Of a DNA stretch of 64,000 nt, positions 52,188 through 61,032 are shown piece by piece. Below the pieces are notes generated by a model, which ran no database searches, was not told the DNA's origin, and saw nothing but the letters and a program-made list of their open reading frames with translations. The stretch comes from Pseudomonas sp. GM79 (lineage in GTDB: Bacteria; Pseudomonadota; Gammaproteobacteria; Pseudomonadales; Pseudomonadaceae), in NCBI RefSeq assembly GCF_000282495.1, contig NZ_AKJE01000075.1:62001-126000 (forward strand), written 5' to 3'. How positions within the stretch are numbered: position 1 is the first letter of the stretch; every line of letters starts with the position of its first letter. The position numbers and the translations under genes were made by a program.

Positions 52188-53189
52188 ATGGCGATCAAAC
52201 AATTATTAAAACGCACCAGCGGCTGGCTTTATCTCAACTCGCCCGTAGGCCGTCACCAATTGCACGGTGCCGGGGTGATCCTGATGCTGCATCGGGTGCT
52301 GGCCAATGACCGCGCCGCCGACCTGCCCCATCGCAATGAACTGTGCGTCGGGCCGAAGGCATTCGAACATCTGCTCGCCTGGTTGAAAAAAAACTTCGAC
52401 TGCGTGCCACTGATGGAGATCTTGCAACCGGGCACCATCAGAACCGGACGACCAAAAATCGCGCTGACCTTCGACGACGGCTGGCGCGACAACGCGCTGA
52501 ATGCCTTCCCGTTGCTGAAAAAGTATCAGGTGCCGGCGAGCATTTTTCTCTCCACCGATTTCATCGGCAGCCGACAACGCTTCTGGTGGGAAAGCCTGGG
52601 AGAAACCCTGTGGCACAGCCACGGTGAAAAAGCCCGGACGCATTTGATTGAATGCCTGCAACAGATCAGACGACCGTTACCGGTGCTGCTCGATGATCTG
52701 GATGTGCAGCGCCGTAGCCTGGCGCTTTTGCACTTTCTGCACAGCCTGAAAAACCTGCCATCGGGCGAACTGAATCGGCTCACCGATCAATGCCCCGAAG
52801 AGTCGTTGCCCCAGGCCCTGGACTGGCATCAAGTACGCGCGCTGGAAGCCAGCGGGTTGATCCGCTTCGGTCCCCATGGCGCCAGCCACGCGATTCTCAC
52901 CGACCTGGACGACCAACGTCTGGATGAGGAACTGAGCCGCAGCCGCAATGCCCTGCTCAACGGTTGCAACCGACCGCTGCCGGTCTACTGCTACCCCAAT
53001 GGCGACCATGATGCGCGGGTGCGCGAACACGTGGCGGACCACGACTTCCCGTTTGCCCTGGGCACCGACATCGGGATTTATCGTGGTATCAGCGATCCAT
53101 TGGCCTTGCCGCGAATCGGCATCAGCCATCGCACGGCGCGCAATCCGGAGTTGCTGTCCTGGCGCATCTATCGCGGAGCCAGGCCATGA
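52188..53189 (+). CDS. Polysaccharide deacetylase family protein
   Basis: The 333-residue protein has the NodB-type motifs: LTFDDGWRDN (TFDD) near residue 88 and ASIFLSTDFIG. The second motif is less clear, with FGPHGASHAILTDL standing in for the HxxxH metal site (HGASH), and PVYCYPNGDHDAR later. It probably removes acetyl groups from an N-acetylhexosamine or from the polymer. AAGGA precedes the ATG at 52188. Overlaps the flippase gene by 4 bases. Confidence 0.85.
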   Translation: MAIKQLLKRTSGWLYLNSPVGRHQLHGAGVILMLHRVLANDRAADLPHRNELCVGPKAFEHLLAWLKKNFDCVPLMEILQPGTIRTGRPKIALTFDDGWRDNALNAFPLLKKYQVPASIFLSTDFIGSRQRFWWESLGETLWHSHGEKARTHLIECLQQIRRPLPVLLDDLDVQRRSLALLHFLHSLKNLPSGELNRLTDQCPEESLPQALDWHQVRALEASGLIRFGPHGASHAILTDLDDQRLDEELSRSRNALLNGCNRPLPVYCYPNGDHDARVREHVADHDFPFALGTDIGIYRGISDPLALPRIGISHRTARNPELLSWRIYRGARP

Positions 53190-54490
53190 GTCGCAATCAT
53201 TACCTCAAACACCTGGCCCTGAGCATGGGCACCAAACTGGCGATGATCGGCCTGAGGCTGCTGCGCAATGTATTACTGGCGCGGATTCTGGGGCCCAGCG
53301 AGCGCGGTCTGTTTGCGTTGCTCAGTACCCTGCCCGATTTGATCAGCGCCGCCACCAGCGGCGGGCTGAATTCGGCGGTGGGGTATCAGGCGGCCAAGCA
53401 ACGGCCCATGGGATTGTTGTTGAGCCAGGTGCTGGTGTTCGGTTGCCTGCTGGCGGGTTTGCTGACGTTGCTGGTGGTGGCGCTGGTGCGCGAGTTCGGT
53501 GGTGAACTCGACATCACCACGCAACTGGGATTGCTCGCCTGGCTGTTGCTGCTGGCGGTGCCGCTGACCGTGCTCAAGAGCGGCCTGCTGACCTTGCACA
53601 ATGCGTCGGGCGGTGTGGTGGCGTTCAATGCCTTGCGGCTGGTGGAATCCCTGGCGCCACTGCTGTTGTTTCTGGCCTTGTTCTGGATGTGGAAAGACGC
53701 AGCCCTGGAAGCGGCGCTGATCAGTTGGCTGGCCGGCCTCAGCCTGGTGGTGCTGGCCGGGTGGTTCTGGCTCAAGCGCACTCAGCCCTTGAAGTTGCAG
53801 TGGGACCGTGCCAGCCAGAATGAACTGCTGCGCTACAGCGCTCGCAGCCATCCGGACCTGTTGTTCCAACAAGTGATTCTGCGCTCCGATTACCTGTTCA
53901 TCGGCGCCCTGCTCGGCAGCACCGCGTTGGGGCATTACGCCATGGCCAGCGCCGCCGCCGAGTTGCTGCTGATCGTCCCGGAAGCGGTGACCACGCCGCT
54001 GATGAAACGCCTGCTGCAACAGGACGAAGGCATGGATCGCCTGACGCCGTTGGCCCTGCGCCTCACCGCCACGGTGATGCTCGGCGCCTGCCTGACCATG
54101 GCGGTGATCGGTGAATGGCTGATCGTCACGCTGTTCGGCATTGCCTATCAGCCAGCCTACCCGGCGTTGCTGGCGCTGCTGCCGGGGCTGCTCGGCCTTT
54201 GCTATGCGAGCATCTTGCGCCTGGACTTGCTGGGCAAAAATCGCCCCGGCACGATTTCGCTGTTGATGGGCCTCGGCGCGTTGCTGAACCTGACCCTGAA
54301 CCTGTTGCTGATCCCGATTTACGGCATCGTCGGCGCTGCGACGGCATCGTCCATCGCCTACCTGGCGGTCACCCTCGCGCTACTGGTGATGTATTGCCGG
54401 TTGAGTGGCGTACCAGTCTGGCAAACCCTGATCATCCTGCCCAGCGATGTGGCTCCGATGCTTCAGATGCTGCAACGGAAATCGGCATGA
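53186..54490 (+). CDS. Wzx-type oligosaccharide flippase
   Basis: The 434-residue protein has about 12-14 hydrophobic segments and the beginning typical of the polysaccharide-transport/MATE-like flippases (LGMTKLAMIGLRLLRNVLLARILGPSERGLFA pattern around residues 12-45). It should turn the undecaprenyl-linked repeat unit to the periplasm for the Wzy-like polymerase. Overlaps both neighbours by 4 bases. Confidence 0.88.
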   Translation: MSRNHYLKHLALSMGTKLAMIGLRLLRNVLLARILGPSERGLFALLSTLPDLISAATSGGLNSAVGYQAAKQRPMGLLLSQVLVFGCLLAGLLTLLVVALVREFGGELDITTQLGLLAWLLLLAVPLTVLKSGLLTLHNASGGVVAFNALRLVESLAPLLLFLALFWMWKDAALEAALISWLAGLSLVVLAGWFWLKRTQPLKLQWDRASQNELLRYSARSHPDLLFQQVILRSDYLFIGALLGSTALGHYAMASAAAELLLIVPEAVTTPLMKRLLQQDEGMDRLTPLALRLTATVMLGACLTMAVIGEWLIVTLFGIAYQPAYPALLALLPGLLGLCYASILRLDLLGKNRPGTISLLMGLGALLNLTLNLLLIPIYGIVGAATASSIAYLAVTLALLVMYCRLSGVPVWQTLIILPSDVAPMLQMLQRKSA

Positions 54491-56406
54491 AGCGCCTGAT
54501 GCTGCTGTTGAGCCTGGGCCTGGGTTTGAGCGCCCAGGCGGCGCCCATGCGCTGGGCTGATATTCGCGACGGCAGCCTGTACCTGCAAACGGATCGCCCC
54601 GACACGCTGACTATTCGTTGGGTTCCGGCGTGGCAGGCCGATGCCAACGAAGAACGCCTGTACCTGCTCGACGGCAACGGCAACCTCAAGGGCGAGCGCC
54701 TGATCGCCGCCAGTGAAACCCGAGGCAAGCAGAGTTGGCCACTGGCGCCCAGTGCCGCCAGTTATCGACTGGAAATTCCGGGCTACAGTTTCCGCCGCTA
54801 CACGATCGAACACGATGAACGCACGGTGGCGCTGTTCGCCCCGGCCAAGGTGCATTTCAGTGCCGAAACCCGCGGCGGCGATGAGCTGTATTTCAAGGTC
54901 GCACCCGGGGAACACGCCGTACTGGCCGGCAAGTTTCACGGAGGGATCAACGCCCTGCAGGCCCAGCGCATGGGCGACAACAAACAGTTGTCCCTGGCGC
55001 TGAAACCCTATCGCGCCTATTGGCAGTTCGATCAGGTGGCATTGCCCGTCACTCAGGACGAACAGGTCTGGCGCCTGCGCCTGCAAGGCAGCGGCAAGGT
55101 CGCGTTCTGGCTCGATGGCACGGCGAATCTGTTTGCCCAGAAACCGCAGCAGCTCAAACCGCTGCGCGAGGACGATGGCCAGACCCGCTTGACCCTGCAC
55201 AAAGAGATGCTCGGCCCCACTCCGAACCTGGGCATTTATTTGCCCTACGTGCTGCCCCCTCAATCCAGTTTCGCAGCGCTCGACGCCCTCAAGCCCCAGG
55301 CGGGCACCTACTACAGTTTCGTTGACGTCACCGCGCAAAATCCACACCACGAAGATGCGTTCCGCCAGCTCTATCAGAACCGCTTCGGCATCACCCAGGA
55401 CCTCACGCTGTTGGCCGGCAGCCAGCGTCAGGCGGATTTGCGGGCCGACACTCAAAGCAACGCCGGCCTCGGTGCCTGGCTCGCCGCCACTCGCGCCCTC
55501 GGCGGCACCGGTACGCACTACATCGCGTTTGCCGACGAGCCGAACCTCAACTACTCGAGCTACGCCGACTACCAGTCGATTTTCAACAGCATGGCCCGGC
55601 AGGTACGCAGCGATCCGGCCAACGCCAAGGCGGGTGTGCGCATCGCCATGCCCGCCACTTCACGCTTCGTCAACGGCCCGTTCGCCGACAACGCCGCCGA
55701 CAAGCGCGGTATCGATTGGGCACGGCGCCTATTGGCCGAATCCGGTGAGCAGATCGACGCCCTCGCCTGGCACGAATGGATGATTCGCGACCTGCTGGCC
55801 ACTCGGGTCTACCGCGACAGCGTGCGCCGTGCCGCCGAGCTGGTGGGCCTCGATGCCAAGGGCCGGCCACGCAAGGCCTTGCTGCTGGATCAGACCAACC
55901 TGTCCAGCGGCTCAAGCCTGAGCCCCTACGATCAGGAAACCCATTTCGCTTCGCTGTGGTGGACCTCGGTGGTCATCAACTCGGCCCAGGACGGGTTGCT
56001 GGACATGCTCAACTGGTTCCAGGCCGCCGACGAACCGACCTACCCCAAAGGCATGGTGCGGGTGCTGGGCGGCGATCGTTTCGAACTCAAGCCGGTGGGC
56101 CTGGCCCAGCAATTCATCCAGCAGCACTGGCTGAAAAACGTCATGCGCCTGGACAACGACGCTTTCGAAGTCGATGTGTTGGCCATGGCCACCGAGCGCC
56201 AGCGCAGCCTGTTAGGGGTCAATAAAGGGGTGCGCTTGCAGCGTGTCGATCTGGGCGGGGCGGCGTGCCCGTTGGCCAAGGGAGCGCTGGTGTACTTCGG
56301 TGCCGACAACCGCAGTCGCAGCGCTCAGTTCACCTGTCACGACGGTCGCGTCAGCTTCGACCTGCCGGGCGAAACCCTGTTCGCCTTGAGCTGGAGCGCC
56401 TCATGA
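54487..56406 (+). CDS. Exported glycoside-hydrolase-like protein of the polysaccharide cluster
   Basis: The 639-residue protein from the ATG at 54487 has a signal peptide (cleavage after SAQA) and no further membrane segment. The first 270 residues are beta-rich; the second half looks like a clan-A-type barrel: THYIAFADEPNLNYSSYADY (acid/base-like DEPN), DALAWHEWMIRDLL, and LLLDQTNLSSG. Position and layout recall PslG-type GH39 hydrolases that cut and release their own exopolysaccharide. I cannot name the GH family; the assignment is by pattern and context. Confidence 0.65.
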   Translation: MKRLMLLLSLGLGLSAQAAPMRWADIRDGSLYLQTDRPDTLTIRWVPAWQADANEERLYLLDGNGNLKGERLIAASETRGKQSWPLAPSAASYRLEIPGYSFRRYTIEHDERTVALFAPAKVHFSAETRGGDELYFKVAPGEHAVLAGKFHGGINALQAQRMGDNKQLSLALKPYRAYWQFDQVALPVTQDEQVWRLRLQGSGKVAFWLDGTANLFAQKPQQLKPLREDDGQTRLTLHKEMLGPTPNLGIYLPYVLPPQSSFAALDALKPQAGTYYSFVDVTAQNPHHEDAFRQLYQNRFGITQDLTLLAGSQRQADLRADTQSNAGLGAWLAATRALGGTGTHYIAFADEPNLNYSSYADYQSIFNSMARQVRSDPANAKAGVRIAMPATSRFVNGPFADNAADKRGIDWARRLLAESGEQIDALAWHEWMIRDLLATRVYRDSVRRAAELVGLDAKGRPRKALLLDQTNLSSGSSLSPYDQETHFASLWWTSVVINSAQDGLLDMLNWFQAADEPTYPKGMVRVLGGDRFELKPVGLAQQFIQQHWLKNVMRLDNDAFEVDVLAMATERQRSLLGVNKGVRLQRVDLGGAACPLAKGALVYFGADNRSRSAQFTCHDGRVSFDLPGETLFALSWSAS

Positions 56407-56498
56407 ACGCCGCCAACTTGCATCACCACGACCGTGCCGCTCTCGACCGCGCGTTTCACCACGCCAGCGGCGACCGGTCTCTGTCAGGAGGCAATGAT

Positions 56499-57188
56499 AT
56501 GAATGCCTTGGGAAAACTTCGCCAACACATCAAACGAAAAGGCCTGCGTGCAACGGTCCAGCTCCTTTGGAGGCGCTACATGTTCGTTCACTGGGAGCTT
56601 CTGTGGATGAAGCGTGACCTGGTCAGCCCGGTACCGCCCCACCAGCTCAAGCCTTACCCACCGCTGCAAGTGAAGACCATCACGGTGCACAACACCGCAG
56701 CCTTTGCCCGTCACTTTGGCGACCGGGTCAACATCATGGAAGAACTGGCCACCGAGGGTTACACCGGGCACATGTATCTGGATGGCAAAGGCGACGCGGT
56801 GGCCTTCATCTGGGGCAGCACCCGGGAGTACCACGACCGCCATTTCTATGGCTGCAAGTTCCCGGTAAAAAAAGGCGAATTCTTCGAATTCGGCGGCGAA
56901 CTGGCTCGCGCGTATTGGGGCAGCACGCTCTCGGTGGACCTGCAACTGCGACTCTGGAAAGCCATGCAGGCCCAAGGCTGCCACACAGTCGTGGATGTCT
57001 GCGACGCCCACAATGTACCGGCGCTGAAACTGCACATTCGCATGGGCTATCAAGAGCAAGGACGCATCCAGCACGTCTATCGATTATTCGGTCGCTGGCG
57101 TTTCTTGCGTGAAGCCCGTTACAGCGACTCACGCCTGGACGCGCTACGAAAACCGTCCCGTTCACCTGTTCCTGAGTCAGTGGCGTGA
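56499..57188 (+). CDS. GNAT-like acyltransferase (first of two paralogues)
   Basis: The start at 56499 is preceded by CAGGAGG and aligns with the start of the paralogue at 59249 (MNALGKLRQHIKRKGL versus MSAIDKLRERIKQKGL); the upstream frame from 56403 is therefore unlikely. The 229-residue protein has AFIWGSTREYHDRHFYGC, FEFGGELARAYWGSTLSVDLQLRLW and NVPALKLHIRMGYQEQGRI, the last being the GNAT motif for the C-terminal beta-alpha end. Its role is probably acylation of polysaccharide sugars; the acyl donor is unknown. Confidence 0.75.
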   Translation: MNALGKLRQHIKRKGLRATVQLLWRRYMFVHWELLWMKRDLVSPVPPHQLKPYPPLQVKTITVHNTAAFARHFGDRVNIMEELATEGYTGHMYLDGKGDAVAFIWGSTREYHDRHFYGCKFPVKKGEFFEFGGELARAYWGSTLSVDLQLRLWKAMQAQGCHTVVDVCDAHNVPALKLHIRMGYQEQGRIQHVYRLFGRWRFLREARYSDSRLDALRKPSRSPVPESVA

Positions 57189-57192
57189 AAAT

Positions 57193-58407
57193 ATGATGGC
57201 TCGATTCGAATGGCGCACCTCGCTGTGCGCCCCGGACTTTCCGGCAGCTGCTTATGAGGGGTTACGCAGGCGCGTGACGGACCATACGCCGTTCAACACC
57301 CTCGCCTGGCTGTGCGCATCGGAACAGGCTCTGACCGCCGGGGAACACTTGCACGTTCTGCTGGGCTGGCAAGGTGATGAATTGGCCTTGTGCCTGCCGC
57401 TGGTGGCATCCGTGGAGCGCTTTGGAAGGCTGCCATTTCGGGTCTTGCGTCACCTCGGTTATCCCCTCACCGATCGCCTGGCCCTGCTCACCTGCCTCGA
57501 TGCAGACAGCATGCGCAAGGCGCTGGTGATCATCCGCCGTCACTTGCCCCATGCGATGCTGCAACTCAATGAATTGTCCGAACCCATCGGCGAAGAAAGC
57601 GCGCTGACCGCATGGATGGCCCACAGCTCGACTGGCGAACGTCGCCTCAGTTGCCGGGTGCCGGTGCATTTGATCAGCGATATCGACCGCCAGGAAGTCT
57701 CCGGCGACCCGCGCTACAAACTGCGCCGGGCGCGTAAACGCATATTGGCTTATGGTGCCCAGGTCCGACGCGTAACCCCTGATGCGGCCACTATCGGGCC
57801 GTTATTGCAGGCCCTCAGCGAAGTCGAAGTGCAGAGCTGGAAAGGTGTCGAAGGCCTGGGGATTTTCACCAGCAACCGTAGCCGACAATGGATCAACCTG
57901 GCCTTCACCGCCCTCGCCGAACAGGGACTGCTGCGGGTGGTGGTGCTGGAAGTGGACGGGCGCTGCATCAGCTACCGGCTCGGCTTGCTGGAAGAGGGCC
58001 GGCTGTACGACTACAACCTGGCGTTCCTGCCCAAATACGCCGACCTGGGCAGCGGTCGTGTGCTGCTCGAAGAGTGGATTCGCTGGGGTCTGGACGACAA
58101 CTGGCACTGGATCGACGCTTCGCGGGTCAGCCTGATGAACTCCAGCCATCAACTCCAGGAGCGCATGACCGGGCAACTGGAGCACTGGCGCTGGAGCTTC
58201 TACTCCTGGCGCCCCAGCGGCCTCGCTCTGGGGTTGGCCATGCGACTCTGGCATCAATTCAAGCCGTGGTTGAAAAAGTGGCGGGCCTGGCGGGCATCAG
58301 TTGCTCCTGCATCCCCTGCGACACCCACTCGTATCGACAAAGGCCCTGCGCCCACCGAAAAAAACAGGGAGGGCAAACATGCCTCGCCAAGTCATAGTCA
58401 ACGCTGA
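57193..58407 (+). CDS. FemAB/CelD-like GNAT-family acyltransferase
   Basis: The start at 57193 (ATG ATG, 4 bases after the previous stop) gives about 404 residues. The pattern fits the BioF2/CelD-like Acetyltransf_6 fold found in exopolysaccharide clusters: WLCASEQALTAGEHLHVLLG, KLRRARKRILAYGAQVRR, SWKGVEGLGIFT and RLYDYNLAFLPKYADLGSGRVLLEEWIRWG. It may transfer acyl or aminoacyl groups to the repeat unit. Its C-terminal Pro/Ala tail overlaps the start of the deacetylase gene by 29 bases. Confidence 0.75.
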   Translation: MMARFEWRTSLCAPDFPAAAYEGLRRRVTDHTPFNTLAWLCASEQALTAGEHLHVLLGWQGDELALCLPLVASVERFGRLPFRVLRHLGYPLTDRLALLTCLDADSMRKALVIIRRHLPHAMLQLNELSEPIGEESALTAWMAHSSTGERRLSCRVPVHLISDIDRQEVSGDPRYKLRRARKRILAYGAQVRRVTPDAATIGPLLQALSEVEVQSWKGVEGLGIFTSNRSRQWINLAFTALAEQGLLRVVVLEVDGRCISYRLGLLEEGRLYDYNLAFLPKYADLGSGRVLLEEWIRWGLDDNWHWIDASRVSLMNSSHQLQERMTGQLEHWRWSFYSWRPSGLALGLAMRLWHQFKPWLKKWRAWRASVAPASPATPTRIDKGPAPTEKNREGKHASPSHSQR

Positions 58408-59191
58408 CGACTTCGGCCTCAGCCCGAGCGAAAACGCGGTGATCCTCGGTGCCTTCCAGGCCGGGGTCATCAGCTCCGCCACCGCCATGGCCAATATGCC
58501 GGCGTTCGAGGAAGCCTGCGTCCTGGCCCGCCAGCCGTTGCTGCAGGGCCGAATCGGCTTGCACTTCAACCTCACCTATGGCCGGCCGTTGAGCCCCTCG
58601 ATTCTCGCGCGTTCGACGTTCTGCGACAGCCAGGGCATGTTCGATCTCGACCTGCCCCGCCACAGCCTCTGGCTCAACCGCCTGGATCGCGAAGCGGTGC
58701 TGGAGGAACTCCAGGCTCAATGGCAACGTTGCCTGGATAACGGCCTTCTCCCAAGCCACATCGATTCCCATCAGCACGTGCACAACATCTGGCCCATCGG
58801 CGAAATCGTCGCGCGCTTTGCCGCCTACCAAGGGGTGCCCGTGCGACTGGCGCGCCATCTGGGAAATAACCTGAGTGTGCGCAAGCGGGTGTTCAAGACA
58901 TTGCTCAATCATCGATTGAACCGCCTCGCCGGAGCGACCGCCCAGTACGTATGCACCCCGGTAGACCTGCGCAACGTGGCGATGCCGATCGACGGCCTGC
59001 TGGAAATCGTCGTCCACCCGACCCATATCGGCGCCGATTTTGGCGATATCTATTTAAACCCCGGAGAGTCTCTGGCTCACATCCTGGAGCTGCGTCTTCC
59101 GGGCATTCCGAGAGTGTCCTATGCCGTTGTGCCAAGGACGCTCAAAGACGAACAGCAGTACCCGATTGAGCTACGCCCGTTGCAACCTTGA
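58379..59191 (+). CDS. ChbG/HpnK (YdjC-like) carbohydrate deacetylase
   Basis: The ATG at 58379 follows GGGAGGG; the protein has 270 residues. Family motifs: VIVNADDFGLSPSENAVIL (metal-binding Asp-Asp), GLHFNLTYGRPL, SHIDSHQHVHNIWPI (His metal site), and HPTHIGADFGDIY. Such enzymes remove acetyl groups from diacetylchitobiose or glycolipids; here a decorating step in polymer synthesis is likely. It is the second deacetylase of the cluster. Confidence 0.85.
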   Translation: MPRQVIVNADDFGLSPSENAVILGAFQAGVISSATAMANMPAFEEACVLARQPLLQGRIGLHFNLTYGRPLSPSILARSTFCDSQGMFDLDLPRHSLWLNRLDREAVLEELQAQWQRCLDNGLLPSHIDSHQHVHNIWPIGEIVARFAAYQGVPVRLARHLGNNLSVRKRVFKTLLNHRLNRLAGATAQYVCTPVDLRNVAMPIDGLLEIVVHPTHIGADFGDIYLNPGESLAHILELRLPGIPRVSYAVVPRTLKDEQQYPIELRPLQP

Positions 59192-59248
59192 TTTATCGCT
59201 ATCGAAAACGTTACCCACCACACCCTGGCTTCAGCCTCGGAGGACTTC

Positions 59249-59938
59249 ATGAGCGCCATCGACAAGCTTCGCGAACGTATCAAACAAAAAGGCCTGCTCC
59301 ACACGCTCCAGACGCTCTGGAAACGCTATGTGTACTTCCACCGGGAACTGTTGTGGCTGGGCCGCGATCTGGTCACCCCGGTGGCGCCGCACAAACTACG
59401 GCCCTATACGGGTTTGAAGCGGGTGACGATTACCCGGGAGAACGCCATCGCTTTCACCAAGTATTACGGTAACCGCGTCAAGGCCATGGCCCAGATCGCC
59501 TCCGAAGGTCACACCGGGCACATGTATGTGGACGAGGCAGGTGATGCCATCGGATTCATCTGGGGCAGCCTCAGTGACTACTTTGACCAGCATTATTATG
59601 GCTGCTGGTTCCGGGTCAAACCCGGTGAGTTTTTCCAGTTCGGCGGTGAAATGATCCCTCTCTACTTCGGCTCCAGCCTGTCGGTGGACGCCCAGTACAA
59701 TATCTGGGGGGCGATGCGGGACCAAGGTTGCGACAAGGTCATGGACGTCTGCGATGTCCGCAACATCCAGGCCATGAAAATGCACCTGCGCATGGACTAC
59801 CAGGAACAGGGGCGAATCACCCACGTCTACGACCTGTTCGGCCGCTTTCGCTTCTTCCGCGAAACCTACTACAGCGGCTCGCGGCTGACTTCGTTGCGCA
59901 AACCGGAACAGCAGGCAGTGACTGCGGCGCAGGCGTGA
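59249..59938 (+). CDS. GNAT-like acyltransferase (second paralogue)
   Basis: This 229-residue protein is close to the one at 56499 over its full length: same GHTGHMYVDEAGDAIGFIWGS block, FQFGGEMIPLYFGSSLSVDAQ and NIQAMKMHLRMDYQEQGRITHVY. GGAGG precedes the ATG. Last gene of the polysaccharide operon, followed by three REP copies. The retention of two copies suggests two acylation positions or donors. Confidence 0.75.
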   Translation: MSAIDKLRERIKQKGLLHTLQTLWKRYVYFHRELLWLGRDLVTPVAPHKLRPYTGLKRVTITRENAIAFTKYYGNRVKAMAQIASEGHTGHMYVDEAGDAIGFIWGSLSDYFDQHYYGCWFRVKPGEFFQFGGEMIPLYFGSSLSVDAQYNIWGAMRDQGCDKVMDVCDVRNIQAMKMHLRMDYQEQGRITHVYDLFGRFRFFRETYYSGSRLTSLRKPEQQAVTAAQA

Positions 59939-59962
59939 TTGGTTTTGCGTCCGACTCAGACC

Positions 59963-60097
59963 AATGTGGGAGCGGGCTTGCTCGCGAAAGCGGTTTGCCA
60001 GACAACATTAATATCGACTGACACGCCCTCTTCGCGAGCAAGCCCGCTCCCACATTTGACCGCCTCTCCCTGTGGGAGCGGGCTTGCCCGCGATAGC
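59963..60097. repeat. REP cluster, three copies
   Basis: Copies of 'gtgggagcgggcttgctcgcgaa' lie at 59963-59988, inverted at 60030-60055, and at 60070-60097 with one diverged end (ttgcccgcgat). They mark the end of the polysaccharide operon, between convergent genes. Confidence 0.85.
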
Positions 60098-60132
60098 GTC
60101 AGTCAATGCAACTCATTTCTCAGATCCGACAC

Positions 60133-60939
60133 TCAGCGCTTCACCGCCACCAACGTGTAACACAACGGCAGCTGCGCCTTTTGCTGCTGATACCGATCGT
60201 AGAGTTCTTCGCGGTTGGAATGCGGGTATTCCTTGAAGTGGCCGATCTGCAACCCCGCCTCAACGGCACCGGTGAGAATGGCGCCCAGGGTGTGGACGAA
60301 CCAGTAGGACGCTGAGGCCGGCTGTTCGACTTTGCCCTCGTAAACGATCGGCTGGTTCTGGACGAAAGGTTCGCTGCGAAAATACGAGCTGTCCGGGCGA
60401 TAGGGATCGGCTGACTCGGGGTCGAACATTTCCAGGAACGGGTGGGTTTCGTACACCACCAGGCTGCCGCCGGGCTTGAGGGTTTGCGCGGCATGGCGCA
60501 AGAATTCGGCGATGTCGGGCATCCAGTTCAAGACGCCGATGGTGATCAGCGCCACGTCGAAGCGCTGGTGAAGATCAGTCGGCAGGTGATGGATGTCCGC
60601 CTCGATGAATTCGGGCTCATGGGGCGAACGGGATGCCAGCTCCCGGGCCTGATCGAGAAAGGCCTCCGATTGGTCAATGCCCACGACACGGCGGGCTCCC
60701 AGCGCAAACAGCGAAAGACTTTCGCGTCCGTTGTTGCAGCCCAATTGCACCACATCCTTGCCGGCGACGCCGACCTGTTGAAGCAACCCGCTGAGGGTGT
60801 CATCCAGGCAGGAAAAATCGCTATGGCTCACGGCACTCAAACAGGCCTGCCACTCAGGGGCGTCTTTGTGGTGTTGGGCGGAGTCATTCCACGCATCGCG
60901 ATTGCTGGCGATGGCTTTTTCTTTTGTCGGCATTTCCAT
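60133..60939 (-). CDS. Class I SAM-dependent methyltransferase
   Basis: From the ATG at 60939 (MEMPTKEKAIAS; GGAG seven bases upstream on the minus strand) the protein has 268 residues. Motif I is DVVQLGCNNGRESLSL, followed by GIDQSEAFLDQARE, FDVALITIGVLNW and LKPGGSLVVYETHP. Methyl acceptor unknown. The earlier Met at 61008 adds 23 unlikely residues. Confidence 0.85.
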   Translation of the reverse strand: MEMPTKEKAIASNRDAWNDSAQHHKDAPEWQACLSAVSHSDFSCLDDTLSGLLQQVGVAGKDVVQLGCNNGRESLSLFALGARRVVGIDQSEAFLDQARELASRSPHEPEFIEADIHHLPTDLHQRFDVALITIGVLNWMPDIAEFLRHAAQTLKPGGSLVVYETHPFLEMFDPESADPYRPDSSYFRSEPFVQNQPIVYEGKVEQPASASYWFVHTLGAILTGAVEAGLQIGHFKEYPHSNREELYDRYQQQKAQLPLCYTLVAVKR

Positions 60940-61032
60940 TGCACGCTCCAGAATTCGGGCCTTTGATTGGCCGGCAAGAGTCTGGATCAGTGTCAGCAAA
61001 ACTACCATTCGAGCTTTGTTGCGATCTTGTAA

